64,000 nt of DNA from Colwellia polaris (GTDB taxonomy: Bacteria; Pseudomonadota; Gammaproteobacteria; Enterobacterales; Alteromonadaceae), in NCBI RefSeq assembly GCF_002104515.1, contig NZ_NBOE01000001.1, forward strand, positions 434,001 to 498,000. The letters are read 5' to 3'. Below the pieces are notes generated by a model, which saw nothing but the letters and a program-made list of their open reading frames with translations, was not told the DNA's origin and ran no database searches. The position numbers were made by a program, and so were the translations under genes. Below are positions 47,301 to 56,861 of the stretch, piece after piece (position 1 is the stretch's first letter; every line of letters begins with the position of its first letter).

Positions 47301-47845
47301 CTGAAGCTACAACGAATATAGTTGATGAATCTGCCATTGAGAAATTTACCACTGGCGGGGTAAATATTCGCTTTGCTCGTATGGTATTAGACAATGCTTA
47401 TGGCTCAGAAAATGCTAAATTAAGAGTGCCAATGAGCATTCAGGTTTATGACGGAACAAACTTTAATGAGCATCAAGATGAAAGCTGTTTAGCACCGCAG
47501 ATAGGCAATAAAGTGGCGGGTGCAAAATACTCAGGAAACATGAATCTTTGGGATTATCGTTTGCTGGATATAGGCAATGATGCAATACAAGTTAGTCATA
47601 CCGAGGCAAGTATTTCTGGGCTTTTTATTAACGGTCGACAAAATCAATTACTTTATTCAGCTCCGGCACAACAAGGTGCACTGGAATGGGAATATGAAGT
47701 GCCAAGCTGGTTGAAATTTAAATGGAACGACATTGATACAGACAGTGATGGTAATTTTTACGATGACAACCCTAGTGCGCTATTAAGTTTTGGTATGTAT
47801 CGAGGCAATGACCGAATAATTTCATGGCGCGAAGTGGTGAATTAG
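41381..47845 (+). CDS. Giant MshQ-like surface protein with discoidin-like and short repeats
   Basis: A 2,154-residue exported protein; signal peptide MKKIIVIACLLTSYAYADA is best started at an in-frame ATG at 41408, though AAAGG upstream favours 41381. Domain order: seven discoidin-like (F5/8 type C-like) repeats of about 110 residues (about 36-806), each with YNSTSYxAKNIHDGD and WLSRKSNN; seven shorter repeats of about 55 residues (about 823-1182) with NYGDPSFVGAKELKL; one LamG-like domain (about 1185-1390); and a DUF6701 C-terminus (about 1407-2154) closely matching MshQ. It is therefore a paralogue of mshQ with a different, repeat-built N-terminus. Likely an extracellular binding protein linked to the MSHA pilus; this is inference. 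Confidence 0.85.
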   Translation: MQQGTFIPYMKKIIVIACLLTSYAYADALSSSDITLIDSQYNSTTWAAENLLDNDPSTRWLSRSQSNNLNFQLSASNGAMCFNGFELTNYGGDDRGVNQFVLLSTEDEGLSANAGSAGWKPMIADENPVGYLDYLSWAQGARLVSVDAEYNSTSYSAENINDGDRYSRWLSRKSNNVIEYDFDTDWDGSTGNGITINELEITNYGIDDRSVKQFQVEITYDGSTWQKLQVPGTAAGDEEYVYTRLQDGGVLGAIDSQYNTTSYHAENMQDGDQNSLWLSRNGNNTIEFTFDPNNNGITGAEGDSADVFTLDKINIENFGNNDRSVKQFQVAVKTLANPDWHKINVPSAIIGEENYNFAMSHHGGTLVKIDSEYNSTNFGAKNIHDGDQNTRWLSRKSNNELAFQFDADENGTLGAAEDLFTLNSIYLRNYGNDDRAIQQFQLAVKTSDNPNWTKINVPGASIGQADYNFAMSHHGGKLVSIDSEYNTTSYAAKNIHDGDQNTLWLSRKSNNELAFQFDADENGALASAEDLFTLEKFYLVNYGNDDRSIKTFQIAVKTKSNPNWSKISVPGSTAGEANYNFALAQQGGVLSAIDSEYNSTSYGAKNIHDGDQNNLWLSRKSNNTLDFQFDVNEDGIQAGAEDLFTLESFYLVNYGNNDRAINKFQVEVKTLANSNWTKLPVSDAGANTPNYNFALSANGGSLTGIDGEYNSTSYGAKNMHDGDNSTRWLSRKQTNTLSFSFDSNFDGIAGDAISIDTISLINYGNNDISVQTFEVDIQISGGVWQTIEAPAGGTVFTAAMNSNQQNWAITPQSNVTALRLRTLSNYGDATYTGAIEFKVIGTLSGQLYTYSAAMHDNGEAFTIASADQPVGVTNVRFRTITNHGDPSFIGAKELKLIGTSVNESKTFTAAMHRNGETFSLDSNDVPEEVTDVKLITISNYGDPSFVGARELKLLGPSVTETKTFVAAMHDNGESYILDDVDIPTQVTDVKLITISNYGDPTYVGAKEFKIQGPSVTETKTFIAAMQSNLESFQLDSNDIPIDVTDVKLITINNYGDPSITGLREFEVLGKSVTAASTFNLPMTSTPFKIVLDDEDTVSGVMGARIVTIKNHGDPSITGLADFKFLGEAITPSYIFTAANITPAQTFNFTPVNTKIFRFHSMNNHGDRSFTGAADFKLNSSFCVSPIANFQFDQCSYIGSGNEVIDQLGNYSGTSHNGVNTSYDAKIEKALAISDALQHVQTSIPLPADFSVSTWFKKPTDTAGNRYFILGAMAAGGDLLYLDRNNSWRWGVYDGDTRRAINGNYSFNSINNDWHHLALIYSNDQTSLYIDGSFVETINLAPAGTLKFIGTSFDDVSSSNPQGFRAPLDEFIVFDSVLTADDVTRIYNNQSKNKNYDGSTRAASDCARIHHFEIGHDGRGLTCAPEPITIKACVDIDCTTESTEPVSVDFNITSPVSGLVTKATPTFTGSTHINFGHTTAETIILSIDNASVAASNAVECFGFGTSCDMSFEDAGFRFLYGDSNSEIISHQTAGKVFRETLKLQAVKNNNGVCEGIFNGEVNISIAQENVTPDASFNAGLAFQTSNTNIAKYPQFSDNVLLNFGNDSIAVIPTPNYLDAGKIRLHAKYTNADISISDSSIDFWVKPARFQLLATHATAEIKGNSSTSTITHKAGDSFNFKVEALNLAGDLTQNYRQADGQLEMTAYKVAPTLNGSVAGNFTFAPGQTIQAETKNVVLNSFSDDVKGQSLFNGAQYDEVGIIHIDLQDINYGGLGNTNGLVTASNSTGAQGIDIGRFTPAYFKQSVKEDHKGNFDAYAYPDAVGVCAFSDWAYTGQRTSEDKGAIAYSLAPKITITAYNANNEITKNYTLGESEGFMKLTPSGIDITLPTHDDSQPMVGNIPDNPVALTAEMESGSLSASIDDDGNLIPGEWLYTFSDNDHFSYNHNDTSLLPPFDAKVPFVTEQITDTDNISLLTEATTNIVDESAIEKFTTGGVNIRFARMVLDNAYGSENAKLRVPMSIQVYDGTNFNEHQDESCLAPQIGNKVAGAKYSGNMNLWDYRLLDIGNDAIQVSHTEASISGLFINGRQNQLLYSAPAQQGALEWEYEVPSWLKFKWNDIDTDSDGNFYDDNPSALLSFGMYRGNDRIISWREVVN
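41488..43800 (+). repeat. Seven tandem repeats of about 330 bp, discoidin-like
   Basis: Repeat units start near 41488, 41812, 42137, 42484, 42821, 43156 and 43492, a spacing of 324-347 bp. Each encodes an IDSEYNSTSYGAKN-type start, DGD, then WLSR, then NYGNDDRSIKTFQ. Units 4 to 6 are the most alike, suggesting recent internal duplication; the first is most divergent. Confidence 0.9.
43848..44925 (+). repeat. Seven tandem repeats of about 165 bp
   Basis: Units near 43848, 44015, 44186, 44352, 44523, 44690 and 44851 each encode an N(Y/H)GDPSFVGAKELKLLG-like core, preceded by TAAMHxNGExF and DVKLITI. The family is not recognised. Units 2-5 are the closest to each other. Confidence 0.88.
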
Positions 47846-47925
47846 TTCGTCATTTAGTTCGTCATATTATTTGTATTAGCGCAAAGGTAGGAATTTGAGC
47901 GAGCAAACCATGGTTTAGCTTCACT

Positions 47926-47967
47926 AATAACAAAAATATCTTAAAATTTAATGATATTTTTGTTATT
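47926..47967. repeat. Perfect AT-rich inverted repeat upstream of mreB
   Basis: AATAACAAAAATATC (47926-47940) and its exact complement GATATTTTTGTTATT (47953-47967) flank a 12-base loop. It follows the giant MshQ-like gene by 80 bases and may be its transcription end; it has almost no G or C in the stem. Confidence 0.55.
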
Positions 47968-48099
47968 GAAATAACACAAGTACTATAGTCTGCGGTATGA
48001 TAGCGTGTTAATAATACAAAATATCATTTGTAAGCTATGTGTAAGTAAAGCAAGGCTTGCAAATTCAGTACAATAATATTCTGGCAGTTTGTTGCCTAG

Positions 48100-49170
<1,071 letters not shown>

Positions 49171-49203
49171 AATACTAAATTAGTGTTTATACAAGTTTAA
49201 TTT

Positions 49204-50085
49204 ATGAATCCTATCTTTAAGCATGGACCGGCCCCGCAGCACCGACTTATTTTGGTGCTGCTTTGTTCTGCGGCATTAATTTTTTTCGACCATAAAATGA
49301 ATAGCTTCGAGTCCGCTCGAGGCTTTTTGCAATCTATGGTTAGCCCTTTACAATATTTAGCTACCGCGCCCAAACAAATGATGAACTGGGCGGCAGAAAA
49401 TATTGTTACCCGTCGTCAGCTTATTGATGACAATGAACAATACAAAATCAACGAATTAGTCTTCCATGAACAGGCGTTGCAATTAGATATTGTTAAGCGT
49501 GAAAATAATCGATTACGAGCCTTACTGGCTTCACCGGTTCGAAGCGATGCCAAAAAAATGGTTGCCGAAATTCTTGCCGTTGATAGTGACCCTTATACCC
49601 ATCAAGTAGTCATAAACCGTGGTGCGAATGATGGCGTTTATGAAGGCCAAGCCGTTATTGACGATGAAGGTATTGTTGGACAAATTTTGCATGTCGGTAC
49701 TACCAGTAGCCGGGTGTTATTGATCACTGATGTCACACATGCTGTGCCAGTAAGAATTAGTCGCAACGGCTTACGCTTAATTGCCAGTGGTGTTGGTGTG
49801 ATTGACCGTTTAACACATAACCATGTACCTCACAGTAGTGATATTCGCATAGGTGACTTATTAGTAACCTCTGGCTTAGGCAGTAAATTTCCTGAAGGTT
49901 ATCCTGTAGCAAAAGTTTCTTCGGTTATCCAAGATGAATCGCGAGCCTTTTCTCAAATTCAAAGCCAACCTGTTGCTAAGATTGATCGCTTACGTTATGT
50001 GTTATTGCTATGGCCAGAACAGCCTAATGAGCAACAGCCAATAGCAGCGGAAAGTTTGCCAAATAAAAAGGCAGAAAAACAATGA
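49204..50085 (+). CDS. mreC: Rod-shape-determining protein MreC
   Basis: A 293-residue bitopic inner-membrane protein. One transmembrane helix (about 14-29) is followed by a coiled coil (about 65-100) and the two periplasmic beta domains, with VVINRGANDGVYEGQAVID and GLLVTSGLGSKFPEGYPVAKV-type segments. It overlaps mreD by four bases. Confidence 0.96.
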   Translation: MNPIFKHGPAPQHRLILVLLCSAALIFFDHKMNSFESARGFLQSMVSPLQYLATAPKQMMNWAAENIVTRRQLIDDNEQYKINELVFHEQALQLDIVKRENNRLRALLASPVRSDAKKMVAEILAVDSDPYTHQVVINRGANDGVYEGQAVIDDEGIVGQILHVGTTSSRVLLITDVTHAVPVRISRNGLRLIASGVGVIDRLTHNHVPHSSDIRIGDLLVTSGLGSKFPEGYPVAKVSSVIQDESRAFSQIQSQPVAKIDRLRYVLLLWPEQPNEQQPIAAESLPNKKAEKQ

Positions 50086-50561
50086 CCATAGCAAGTCGCT
50101 TAATTATTCTTTTGACATTTTTAGTGGCATTAATGGCTAGTATTATGCCATTACCATTAAGTGTTGATGCATTTCGACCTGACTGGGTATTAGTGGTTTT
50201 ACTGTATTGGTGTTTGGCATTGCCTTCACGCGTCAATGTTATTTCTGCATGGGTATTAGGCTTTATACTCGATGTGCTATTAGGCTCAACCTTAGGTGTA
50301 CATGCTGGCGCAATGGCTATTGCTGTTTACATAGTTGCCGGTAATTTTCAAAAAATACGCAACTTTTCGGTTTGGCAACAAGCGCTTATTGTTGGTGTGC
50401 TATCAGCGTTATATCACTTAATTGTTTTTTGGCTGCAACGATTTTTAACCGATGCAGTTTTTTTACCGAGCTATTTATATCCGGTATTCACAACCATAAT
50501 CCTCTGGCCTTGGGCTTTTTTACTTTTACGTAAAATAAGACGAAATTTTAGAATTAAATAA
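50082..50561 (+). CDS. mreD: Rod-shape-determining protein MreD
   Basis: A 159-residue integral membrane protein with about five helices and the family's DxxxPxxxRPDW-like region (PLSVDAFRPDWVLVVLLYW). It completes the elongasome trio with MreB and MreC. Its start overlaps the mreC stop as ATGA. Confidence 0.92.
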   Translation: MTIASRLIILLTFLVALMASIMPLPLSVDAFRPDWVLVVLLYWCLALPSRVNVISAWVLGFILDVLLGSTLGVHAGAMAIAVYIVAGNFQKIRNFSVWQQALIVGVLSALYHLIVFWLQRFLTDAVFLPSYLYPVFTTIILWPWAFLLLRKIRRNFRIK

Positions 50562-50562
50562 C

Positions 50563-51150
50563 ATGTCTACTACTTTGATTTTAGCGTCGCAATCTCCGCG
50601 TCGAAAAGAATTACTCGAACAACTGGGTTATCAATTTACTTGCTTACCTGCTGATATTGATGAAAGTGTTTTACCTCAAGAGTCACCTGAGCAATACGTT
50701 GCCCGTTTAGCCGTTGAAAAGGCGAGTGTTATTGCCCAACAATATGATGAAAATGTTGCGGTGCTAGGCTCAGACACTAGCGTGGTTTTTGGTACTCATA
50801 TTTTAGGAAAACCGGCATCGCTTGATGAATGCATCGCTATACTCAGTATGTTATCGGGTAATTCACATCAAGTTATTACGGCTGTTGCGGTAGTAAAAGG
50901 TGAACGTAGTGAAGTTATTGTGGTCAGAACTGAAGTAGATTTTAAAGTACTGAGCGAACAAGAAATAATTCGTTATTGGCAAACCGGTGAACCACAAGAC
51001 AAAGCAGGCGCTTACGGTATTCAAGGAATAGCTGGGCAGTTTGTTAAACAAATTCGTGGTAGTTATTCCGCCGTAGTTGGTTTGCCGTTATATGAAACTG
51101 CACAATTACTGTCGACATTCGGCGTACATTCTTCAATGACAAAAAACTAA
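50563..51150 (+). CDS. maf: Maf-family nucleoside triphosphate pyrophosphatase
   Basis: A 195-residue Maf/HAM1-like enzyme that hydrolyses dTTP/UTP-type nucleotides and prevents misincorporation. Motifs: ASQSPRRKELLEQLG at the N-terminus, VLGSDTSVVF, LSGNSHQVITAV, and DKAGAYGIQG. The pattern is that of the YhdE type. It follows mreD by one base, as in E. coli. Confidence 0.93.
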   Translation: MSTTLILASQSPRRKELLEQLGYQFTCLPADIDESVLPQESPEQYVARLAVEKASVIAQQYDENVAVLGSDTSVVFGTHILGKPASLDECIAILSMLSGNSHQVITAVAVVKGERSEVIVVRTEVDFKVLSEQEIIRYWQTGEPQDKAGAYGIQGIAGQFVKQIRGSYSAVVGLPLYETAQLLSTFGVHSSMTKN

Positions 51151-51162
51151 ACGGGAAACAAC

Positions 51163-52626
51163 ATGAGCGGTGAATTACTTATCAATGTTACACCAAGCGA
51201 AACCAGGGTAGCATTAATCGAAAACGGTTCACTGCAAGAAGTTCATATTGAACGTGAAGCTCGTCGTGGCTTAGTAGGTAATATATACCTAGGTAAAATT
51301 ATTCGTGTATTACCTGGTATGCAAGCCGCGTTTGTTGACATCAATTTAGGTAAAGCTGCTTTTCTGCACGCCTCAGATATCAATTCTAAATTAATTTTAA
51401 ATGAAGAACATAATAGCGATCAGGTGCCAGACATTAGAAACTTGGTTCACGAAGGGCAATATATTGTTGTACAAGTTGTTAAAGATCCACTAGGTACCAA
51501 AGGCGCAAGGTTAACAACCGATATTACTATTGCAGCACGATATTTAGTTTTAATGCCCGATGCTAGCCATGCCGGTATATCACAACGTATAGATGATCCC
51601 GCTGAGCGTAATCGTTTAAAATCAATTGTTACGCCGTATTGTGGCAAAAACCATGGCTTTATTGTCAGAACAGCGGCTGAAGGCGCAGGTAAAGATGAGC
51701 TAGAACACGATGCTGAGTTTCTTCGTCGTGTGTGGGCAAAAGTCATTGAACGAAAAGAACGTAAACAAACCAAAGATCCTATTTATCAAGATTTATCTTT
51801 AGCATTTCGCATGTTAAGAGACTTTGTTGGCGTTTCGCTTGAACGTATTCGGGTTGACTCAAAACTCACTTATGAACAATTAGTTGAATTTACCACTGAG
51901 TTTGTCCCTAATCTAACTGCTGTACTCGAATATTACCCTGGCGAACGGCCAATTTTTGATTTGTTCGATGTTGAAAACGAAATACAACGTTCGCTGCATC
52001 GTAAAATAGAATTAAAGTCAGGCGGTTCGTTAATCATAGATCAAACCGAAGCTATGACTACCATAGACATAAACACTGGCGCTTTTGTTGGGCATCGTAA
52101 TTTAGAAGAAACCATTTTTAATACTAATATTGAAGCAACACAAGCCATTGCTCGCCAACTTAGATTAAGAAATCTAGGTGGTATTATTATTGTTGATTTT
52201 ATAGATATGCATGACAAAGAACATCAACGCCGTGTTTTACATAGCTTAGACGTTGCCATGTCAAAAGATAATGTGAAATACAGCATATCTGGATTTTCTT
52301 CGTTAGGACTAGTGGAAATGACCCGAAAACGTACGCGTGAAAGTTTAGAGCATATTTTATGCGCAGAGTGTGACGTTTGTCATGGCCGAGGTTATATGAA
52401 AACCGTTGAAACGGTTTGTTTTGAGATTTTACGAGAAATTGTGCGAGTAAATCGCGCTTATGATGCAGATAAATTTATTGTTTATACCTCAGCTTCAGTC
52501 AGTGAGTCACTTGAGAATGACGAATATCATAACCTAGCCGAGCTTGAAGTATTCATTGGTAAGCAAATTAAAGTACAAACAGAAAACATGTATAATCAAG
52601 AGCAGTTTGATGTGGTAATGATGTAG
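51163..52626 (+). CDS. rng: Ribonuclease G
   Basis: A 487-residue endoribonuclease of the RNase E/G family, needed for 16S rRNA 5' maturation and RNA decay. Seen: MSGELLINVTPSETRVALIENG, an S1 domain (about 37-125), the DNase I-like catalytic region with TTIDINTGAFVG and IIIVDFIDM, and the zinc-link cysteines CDVC. Length is normal and it lacks the long C-terminal scaffold of RNase E. It follows maf in the usual order. Confidence 0.97.
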   Translation: MSGELLINVTPSETRVALIENGSLQEVHIEREARRGLVGNIYLGKIIRVLPGMQAAFVDINLGKAAFLHASDINSKLILNEEHNSDQVPDIRNLVHEGQYIVVQVVKDPLGTKGARLTTDITIAARYLVLMPDASHAGISQRIDDPAERNRLKSIVTPYCGKNHGFIVRTAAEGAGKDELEHDAEFLRRVWAKVIERKERKQTKDPIYQDLSLAFRMLRDFVGVSLERIRVDSKLTYEQLVEFTTEFVPNLTAVLEYYPGERPIFDLFDVENEIQRSLHRKIELKSGGSLIIDQTEAMTTIDINTGAFVGHRNLEETIFNTNIEATQAIARQLRLRNLGGIIIVDFIDMHDKEHQRRVLHSLDVAMSKDNVKYSISGFSSLGLVEMTRKRTRESLEHILCAECDVCHGRGYMKTVETVCFEILREIVRVNRAYDADKFIVYTSASVSESLENDEYHNLAELEVFIGKQIKVQTENMYNQEQFDVVMM

Positions 52627-52693
52627 CTATAACTGACACTTCACAAGCAGTAATCAAGTCAATTTAAGTAAAGTAAGGTATGGCAAAAACGTA

Positions 52694-55600
52694 ATGAGTG
52701 TTTCCACGGTGCTAAATAGATGGCTTAAACGTCTGTATAAACTACTTGCAGTATTGTTAGTAGTTTTTGCCGTGTTAATTAGTACATTACGCTTATTTTT
52801 ACCCTACGCGCATAATTATCGTGAAGATGTTGAAGATTTCTTAAATAATAGTTACAACAGCAATATATCAATTGGCTCATTAGCTATGGGTTGGGGCAAG
52901 TCAGGCCCGACATTAATTAGTAGGCAAGTTGAGCTTTTAGCCGATAATAATAGTCAAATTTATATTGATAGCTTAGCGGTTGAACTCGATTTTTGGCGCA
53001 GTATACGAACAAGGCAATGGGTAACACAAGACTTTGTTATTTCAGGTGTCGAGTTAGAATTTGAGCAGCTAGCCTTAGCAGATTCTGACGAAGAACTTGA
53101 TGATGAAAAAGCCAGTGAAGATAGTCTACTTGACTCACTTTCGGTTATCTTTCTCGAGCAAATTTCTCGTTTTTCTATTCGCGATAGTCATGTGCTTTAT
53201 CGCACATCGTCTGGTGTACGCGCTTTTACCATAAATGAATTGTTTTGGGTTAACAAAGATAACCGCCATCGAGCGAATGGTACGGTTATTGTTGATGGGC
53301 TTAGCTCAAATAACCTAAAGGTCTTATTAGACTTTAAAGGACCTAAGTTTGATAGATTAAGTGGCCAAGCTTACCTTGAAGCTAACGAAATTGATATTAC
53401 TCCATGGTTGGACCGAGTTTTAGCCATTAAAGATACTAATACACATTCCGCCATTAATTTTAACGCATGGTTAACCGTTAACGCGGGTCAAACTGAACTT
53501 ATTCAGTTTACCTTAGGTAAAAATGAAATTATTTGGCAACATCAAAACAAGGCGCAAACTTTTGAAGCTGTTGGTGGTGATATTCAAATAAAGGTGTCTG
53601 AATCATTAGCATTTAGCGCGGTAACATCGCCAATTACCGTGAAAAGAAACGGCGTAGAAACCAATAAAATATCATTAACAGCCAATGCGAATGGTGAAAA
53701 CATTAATGGCTATATCAATACCATAGAACTTGCCAGTTTTGAGGGGATATCACCACTTTTATCCGATGATGTGGGTCTAGAGAAATTACTCTTTGATCTT
53801 GACGCCGTTGGTCGAGTTGAAGATATATACTTTCGCACTAATGCCAATGACACGGCATTTACCGCAAGCTTTAATGATATTGATAGTCATTTCAGTCAAG
53901 GTATACCTGGAATTGATAATGTCAGTGGCGAGCTTGTTTATGCCAATAATCAACTGCAAATATCGCTAAATGCAGTTGATGGGGCGCTTCATTTTGATAA
54001 ACACTTTAAATATCCTATTCCATATACGCGCTTACGTAGTTTGATCAATGCTAAATTTCTAGCTGATGGCTGGCAGCTTTCGGTAGAAGATATTGCATTT
54101 ACGTCATCACAAATATCGTTAACAGCTGACCTAGCCGTAAATAGTGTAAAAGATGAACCTGCGAGCATGGCATTGTTAGCCAGTGTGAGTAAAGGCGATG
54201 CTAAATTTGCGGAATACTTTTATCCGCATTTATTGATGGGTGATAACTTAGTTAACTACCTCAACGGTGCTATTATCGAAGGAAAAGTTAACCAAGCATT
54301 GGTTTTATTTAATGGTCCGCTACAAAGCTTCCCATTTAATAACAACGAAGGTATTTTTGTTGTAGATGCAGAATTAGCAGAAAGCACCTTTAGGTTTGAT
54401 CCTGAGTGGCCAGCAATAGAAAACTTTTCAGCTAACCTTAATTTTACCAATAATAGTATGCTCATTACCGGCCGCGAAGGCACGTTAACGGGTATTGATG
54501 TTACCGGTGTTGAGGCCGCAATTGCTGACTTAGCCGGTGAAGGTGTATTAACCGTAGATGCCAGTTTTACACAAACACAGCCGCAATTAGTTAGGCAATT
54601 AATGAACGCTAGCCCAATGCAGGATTCGGTTGGAGCAACCTTAGACCAAGTGATTGTTTCGGCGCCTATCGATGGCGACTTTTCATTAATACTGCCCTTA
54701 GCAGCACCTGAAAATGTAATAGCGAAAGGCCATGTAGATTTTAAGAATAATGCCGTGGCACTGCAAACGCCAGCAATGAACTTCAAACAAGTTAACGGTC
54801 GCCTTGACTACCATAATGATAAAATAACAGCGACTGGCGTTAAGCTTGATTGGCGAGGTATGCCATTAACAATTAATGTAACAGCACAGCAAAAATCTGA
54901 ACTTTATAACGTTAACATTGAAACGTTAGGCCAATGGCAAACCGAGCAGTGGCAAGCGCAATTACCTGAAGAATTGATTAAATATGTTAATGGTAAAGTC
55001 GCTTGGCAAGGCATGCTTGAGCTTGAGTTTATTGGCGAACAATTTTTTTATGACTATAAAATCAGCCCTAATTTAGATGATGTAGCGCTGGCGTTGCCAT
55101 TACCCTTTAGTAAAGCTGCAGAGCAAGCCATTACAGTTAATTTACATGCTTTTGGCGATGACAAAAACAGCACTATCAATGCTAGAGTAGGCAACAATAT
55201 TAACTTTTATGGCTTACTGGAGCACCAGAAACAGCAGTTTTCATTAGCGCATTTGGTCTTAGGTAAGCAACAATCTTGGCTGCCTACACAAGGGTTTAAT
55301 ATAACGGCGGATTTAGTGGATGCTGATTACCAAGAATGGCAGCCATTGGTAGTAGATATACTGTCAGCAGTAAATGCTGAGGCAAGTGAACCGAATTTAG
55401 CTAAGCCACCATCAAATAACTTAGCCAGTGTTGAAGTAACTCAAGCAAGTTTGTTTTCTATCCCTGAAAAGATACACGGACAAGTAGCAAACTTAAATGT
55501 TTATGGGCATAACTTTCAAGAAATTAACTTTGATTTTGTTCCTCAACCAAATTGGTGGCTACTGGACATTAATGCCAAAGAACTTAGAGGCTCAGCCAAG

Positions 55601-56845
55601 TTTTATCCTGACTGGTTATCGCAAGGAATAGATATAGATGCTGACTTTATTCACTTAATTACCACTCAGCCTGAAATCGGGCCAGCAGCAAACATCGACA
55701 ATACGCGTGAAGATATTGCGCAGAACACTGCTGTGACACAAGCCGATAGTCTAGAGAGTAGTAAGCCAAAAGCAAATATTCCCACAGCGGATACTGAAAA
55801 TACTCAAGCAACAACCAATGCTAATTCAGACGGAGAAGTATTGAGCGCTGCTCCACAAACGCCTCCCACTATTATCGACCAAGAGAGTAATGCAGAAATA
55901 TTTACCGCCTTCCCGCCATTGAAGGTTGCCTGTGCTAGTTGTAAATTTGATAACTTTGACTTTGGAGAGGTTAACTTCACTATAACGCGTGAGAATAACG
56001 ACACACTGCTACTGAATAACTTTAAAGCGGACAGGGATAAAAGTAGCCTTGTTTTTGATGCGAAGTGGCAACTAAATAGCAGCCAATCTATTACCTCAAT
56101 TAAAGGCAGTTTAGCGACGAATAACGTTGCACGTGAAATTGAAAATATAGGCTTAGTGTCGATTATAAAAGACAGTGGGGTAAATATGGATTATGACCTT
56201 ACTTGGCAAGGCGGCCCACATGACTTTGCCATGGCAACACTTAACGGAGCATTATCTACAAGCTTTAATGATGGCTATTTAGCTGATGTTGATGATAAAG
56301 GCGTTCGTATATTTTCATTTTTAAGCCTGCAGTCGTTGGTGCGTAAGCTCAGTTTCGACTTTAGAGATATTTTCAGCGATGGCATGTTCTATAGTGAACT
56401 AAAGGGTGATTTCTCTTTAAAAGATGGCGTAGCTTATACCGATAATGTCTTAATGAAAGGTGCCGCTGGCGACTTAAGTGTTGTCGGTAATACCAACCTA
56501 AATAATAGCGAATTAGACTACCGGATGACTTATAAGCCAAATTTAACTTCTAGTTTGCCCGTGCTAGCTTGGATAGCGACTTTAAATCCAGTAACATTTT
56601 TAGCTGGTGTTGCACTTGATGAAGTGATCACATCTTCAGTTATCGCGGAAATAAATTTCGAAGTAACAGGTAACTTGGATGAACCACAGTTTAAGCAAGT
56701 GAGCAGAAAAAACAAAAACATTAGTGTTGGCAAATCATCACCACCTAAAATAGTCGATAAGTTGCCAGAGAGCGATACTGGTTTATCTGGCTCAGAAAAT
56801 CCAATAGAACCTAATCCTGAAAGTGATAACTTTGATGGATCTTGA
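52694..56845 (+). CDS. yhdP: YhdP family AsmA-like envelope protein
   Basis: A 1,383-residue inner-membrane-anchored protein. One N-terminal transmembrane helix (about 16-36) is followed by a very long beta-rich periplasmic region (DUF3971 and AsmA-like C-terminal domain). YhdP in E. coli is one of the AsmA-like bridges that move phospholipid to the outer membrane. A low-complexity insert rich in Asn, Thr and Pro lies around 995-1070, before a CASCKFDNF-type segment, and makes the protein longer than E. coli YhdP (about 1,266). It follows rng by 67 bases as in E. coli. Confidence 0.9.
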   Translation: MSVSTVLNRWLKRLYKLLAVLLVVFAVLISTLRLFLPYAHNYREDVEDFLNNSYNSNISIGSLAMGWGKSGPTLISRQVELLADNNSQIYIDSLAVELDFWRSIRTRQWVTQDFVISGVELEFEQLALADSDEELDDEKASEDSLLDSLSVIFLEQISRFSIRDSHVLYRTSSGVRAFTINELFWVNKDNRHRANGTVIVDGLSSNNLKVLLDFKGPKFDRLSGQAYLEANEIDITPWLDRVLAIKDTNTHSAINFNAWLTVNAGQTELIQFTLGKNEIIWQHQNKAQTFEAVGGDIQIKVSESLAFSAVTSPITVKRNGVETNKISLTANANGENINGYINTIELASFEGISPLLSDDVGLEKLLFDLDAVGRVEDIYFRTNANDTAFTASFNDIDSHFSQGIPGIDNVSGELVYANNQLQISLNAVDGALHFDKHFKYPIPYTRLRSLINAKFLADGWQLSVEDIAFTSSQISLTADLAVNSVKDEPASMALLASVSKGDAKFAEYFYPHLLMGDNLVNYLNGAIIEGKVNQALVLFNGPLQSFPFNNNEGIFVVDAELAESTFRFDPEWPAIENFSANLNFTNNSMLITGREGTLTGIDVTGVEAAIADLAGEGVLTVDASFTQTQPQLVRQLMNASPMQDSVGATLDQVIVSAPIDGDFSLILPLAAPENVIAKGHVDFKNNAVALQTPAMNFKQVNGRLDYHNDKITATGVKLDWRGMPLTINVTAQQKSELYNVNIETLGQWQTEQWQAQLPEELIKYVNGKVAWQGMLELEFIGEQFFYDYKISPNLDDVALALPLPFSKAAEQAITVNLHAFGDDKNSTINARVGNNINFYGLLEHQKQQFSLAHLVLGKQQSWLPTQGFNITADLVDADYQEWQPLVVDILSAVNAEASEPNLAKPPSNNLASVEVTQASLFSIPEKIHGQVANLNVYGHNFQEINFDFVPQPNWWLLDINAKELRGSAKFYPDWLSQGIDIDADFIHLITTQPEIGPAANIDNTREDIAQNTAVTQADSLESSKPKANIPTADTENTQATTNANSDGEVLSAAPQTPPTIIDQESNAEIFTAFPPLKVACASCKFDNFDFGEVNFTITRENNDTLLLNNFKADRDKSSLVFDAKWQLNSSQSITSIKGSLATNNVAREIENIGLVSIIKDSGVNMDYDLTWQGGPHDFAMATLNGALSTSFNDGYLADVDDKGVRIFSFLSLQSLVRKLSFDFRDIFSDGMFYSELKGDFSLKDGVAYTDNVLMKGAAGDLSVVGNTNLNNSELDYRMTYKPNLTSSLPVLAWIATLNPVTFLAGVALDEVITSSVIAEINFEVTGNLDEPQFKQVSRKNKNISVGKSSPPKIVDKLPESDTGLSGSENPIEPNPESDNFDGS

Positions 56846-56861
56846 ACATGGCAGTAAAGTA

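Noticed and set aside
54256-54786. A 176-residue open frame on the minus strand inside yhdP
   Set aside because: It is fully antisense to the strongly supported yhdP gene, has no ribosome-binding site of note and a composition typical of shadow frames.
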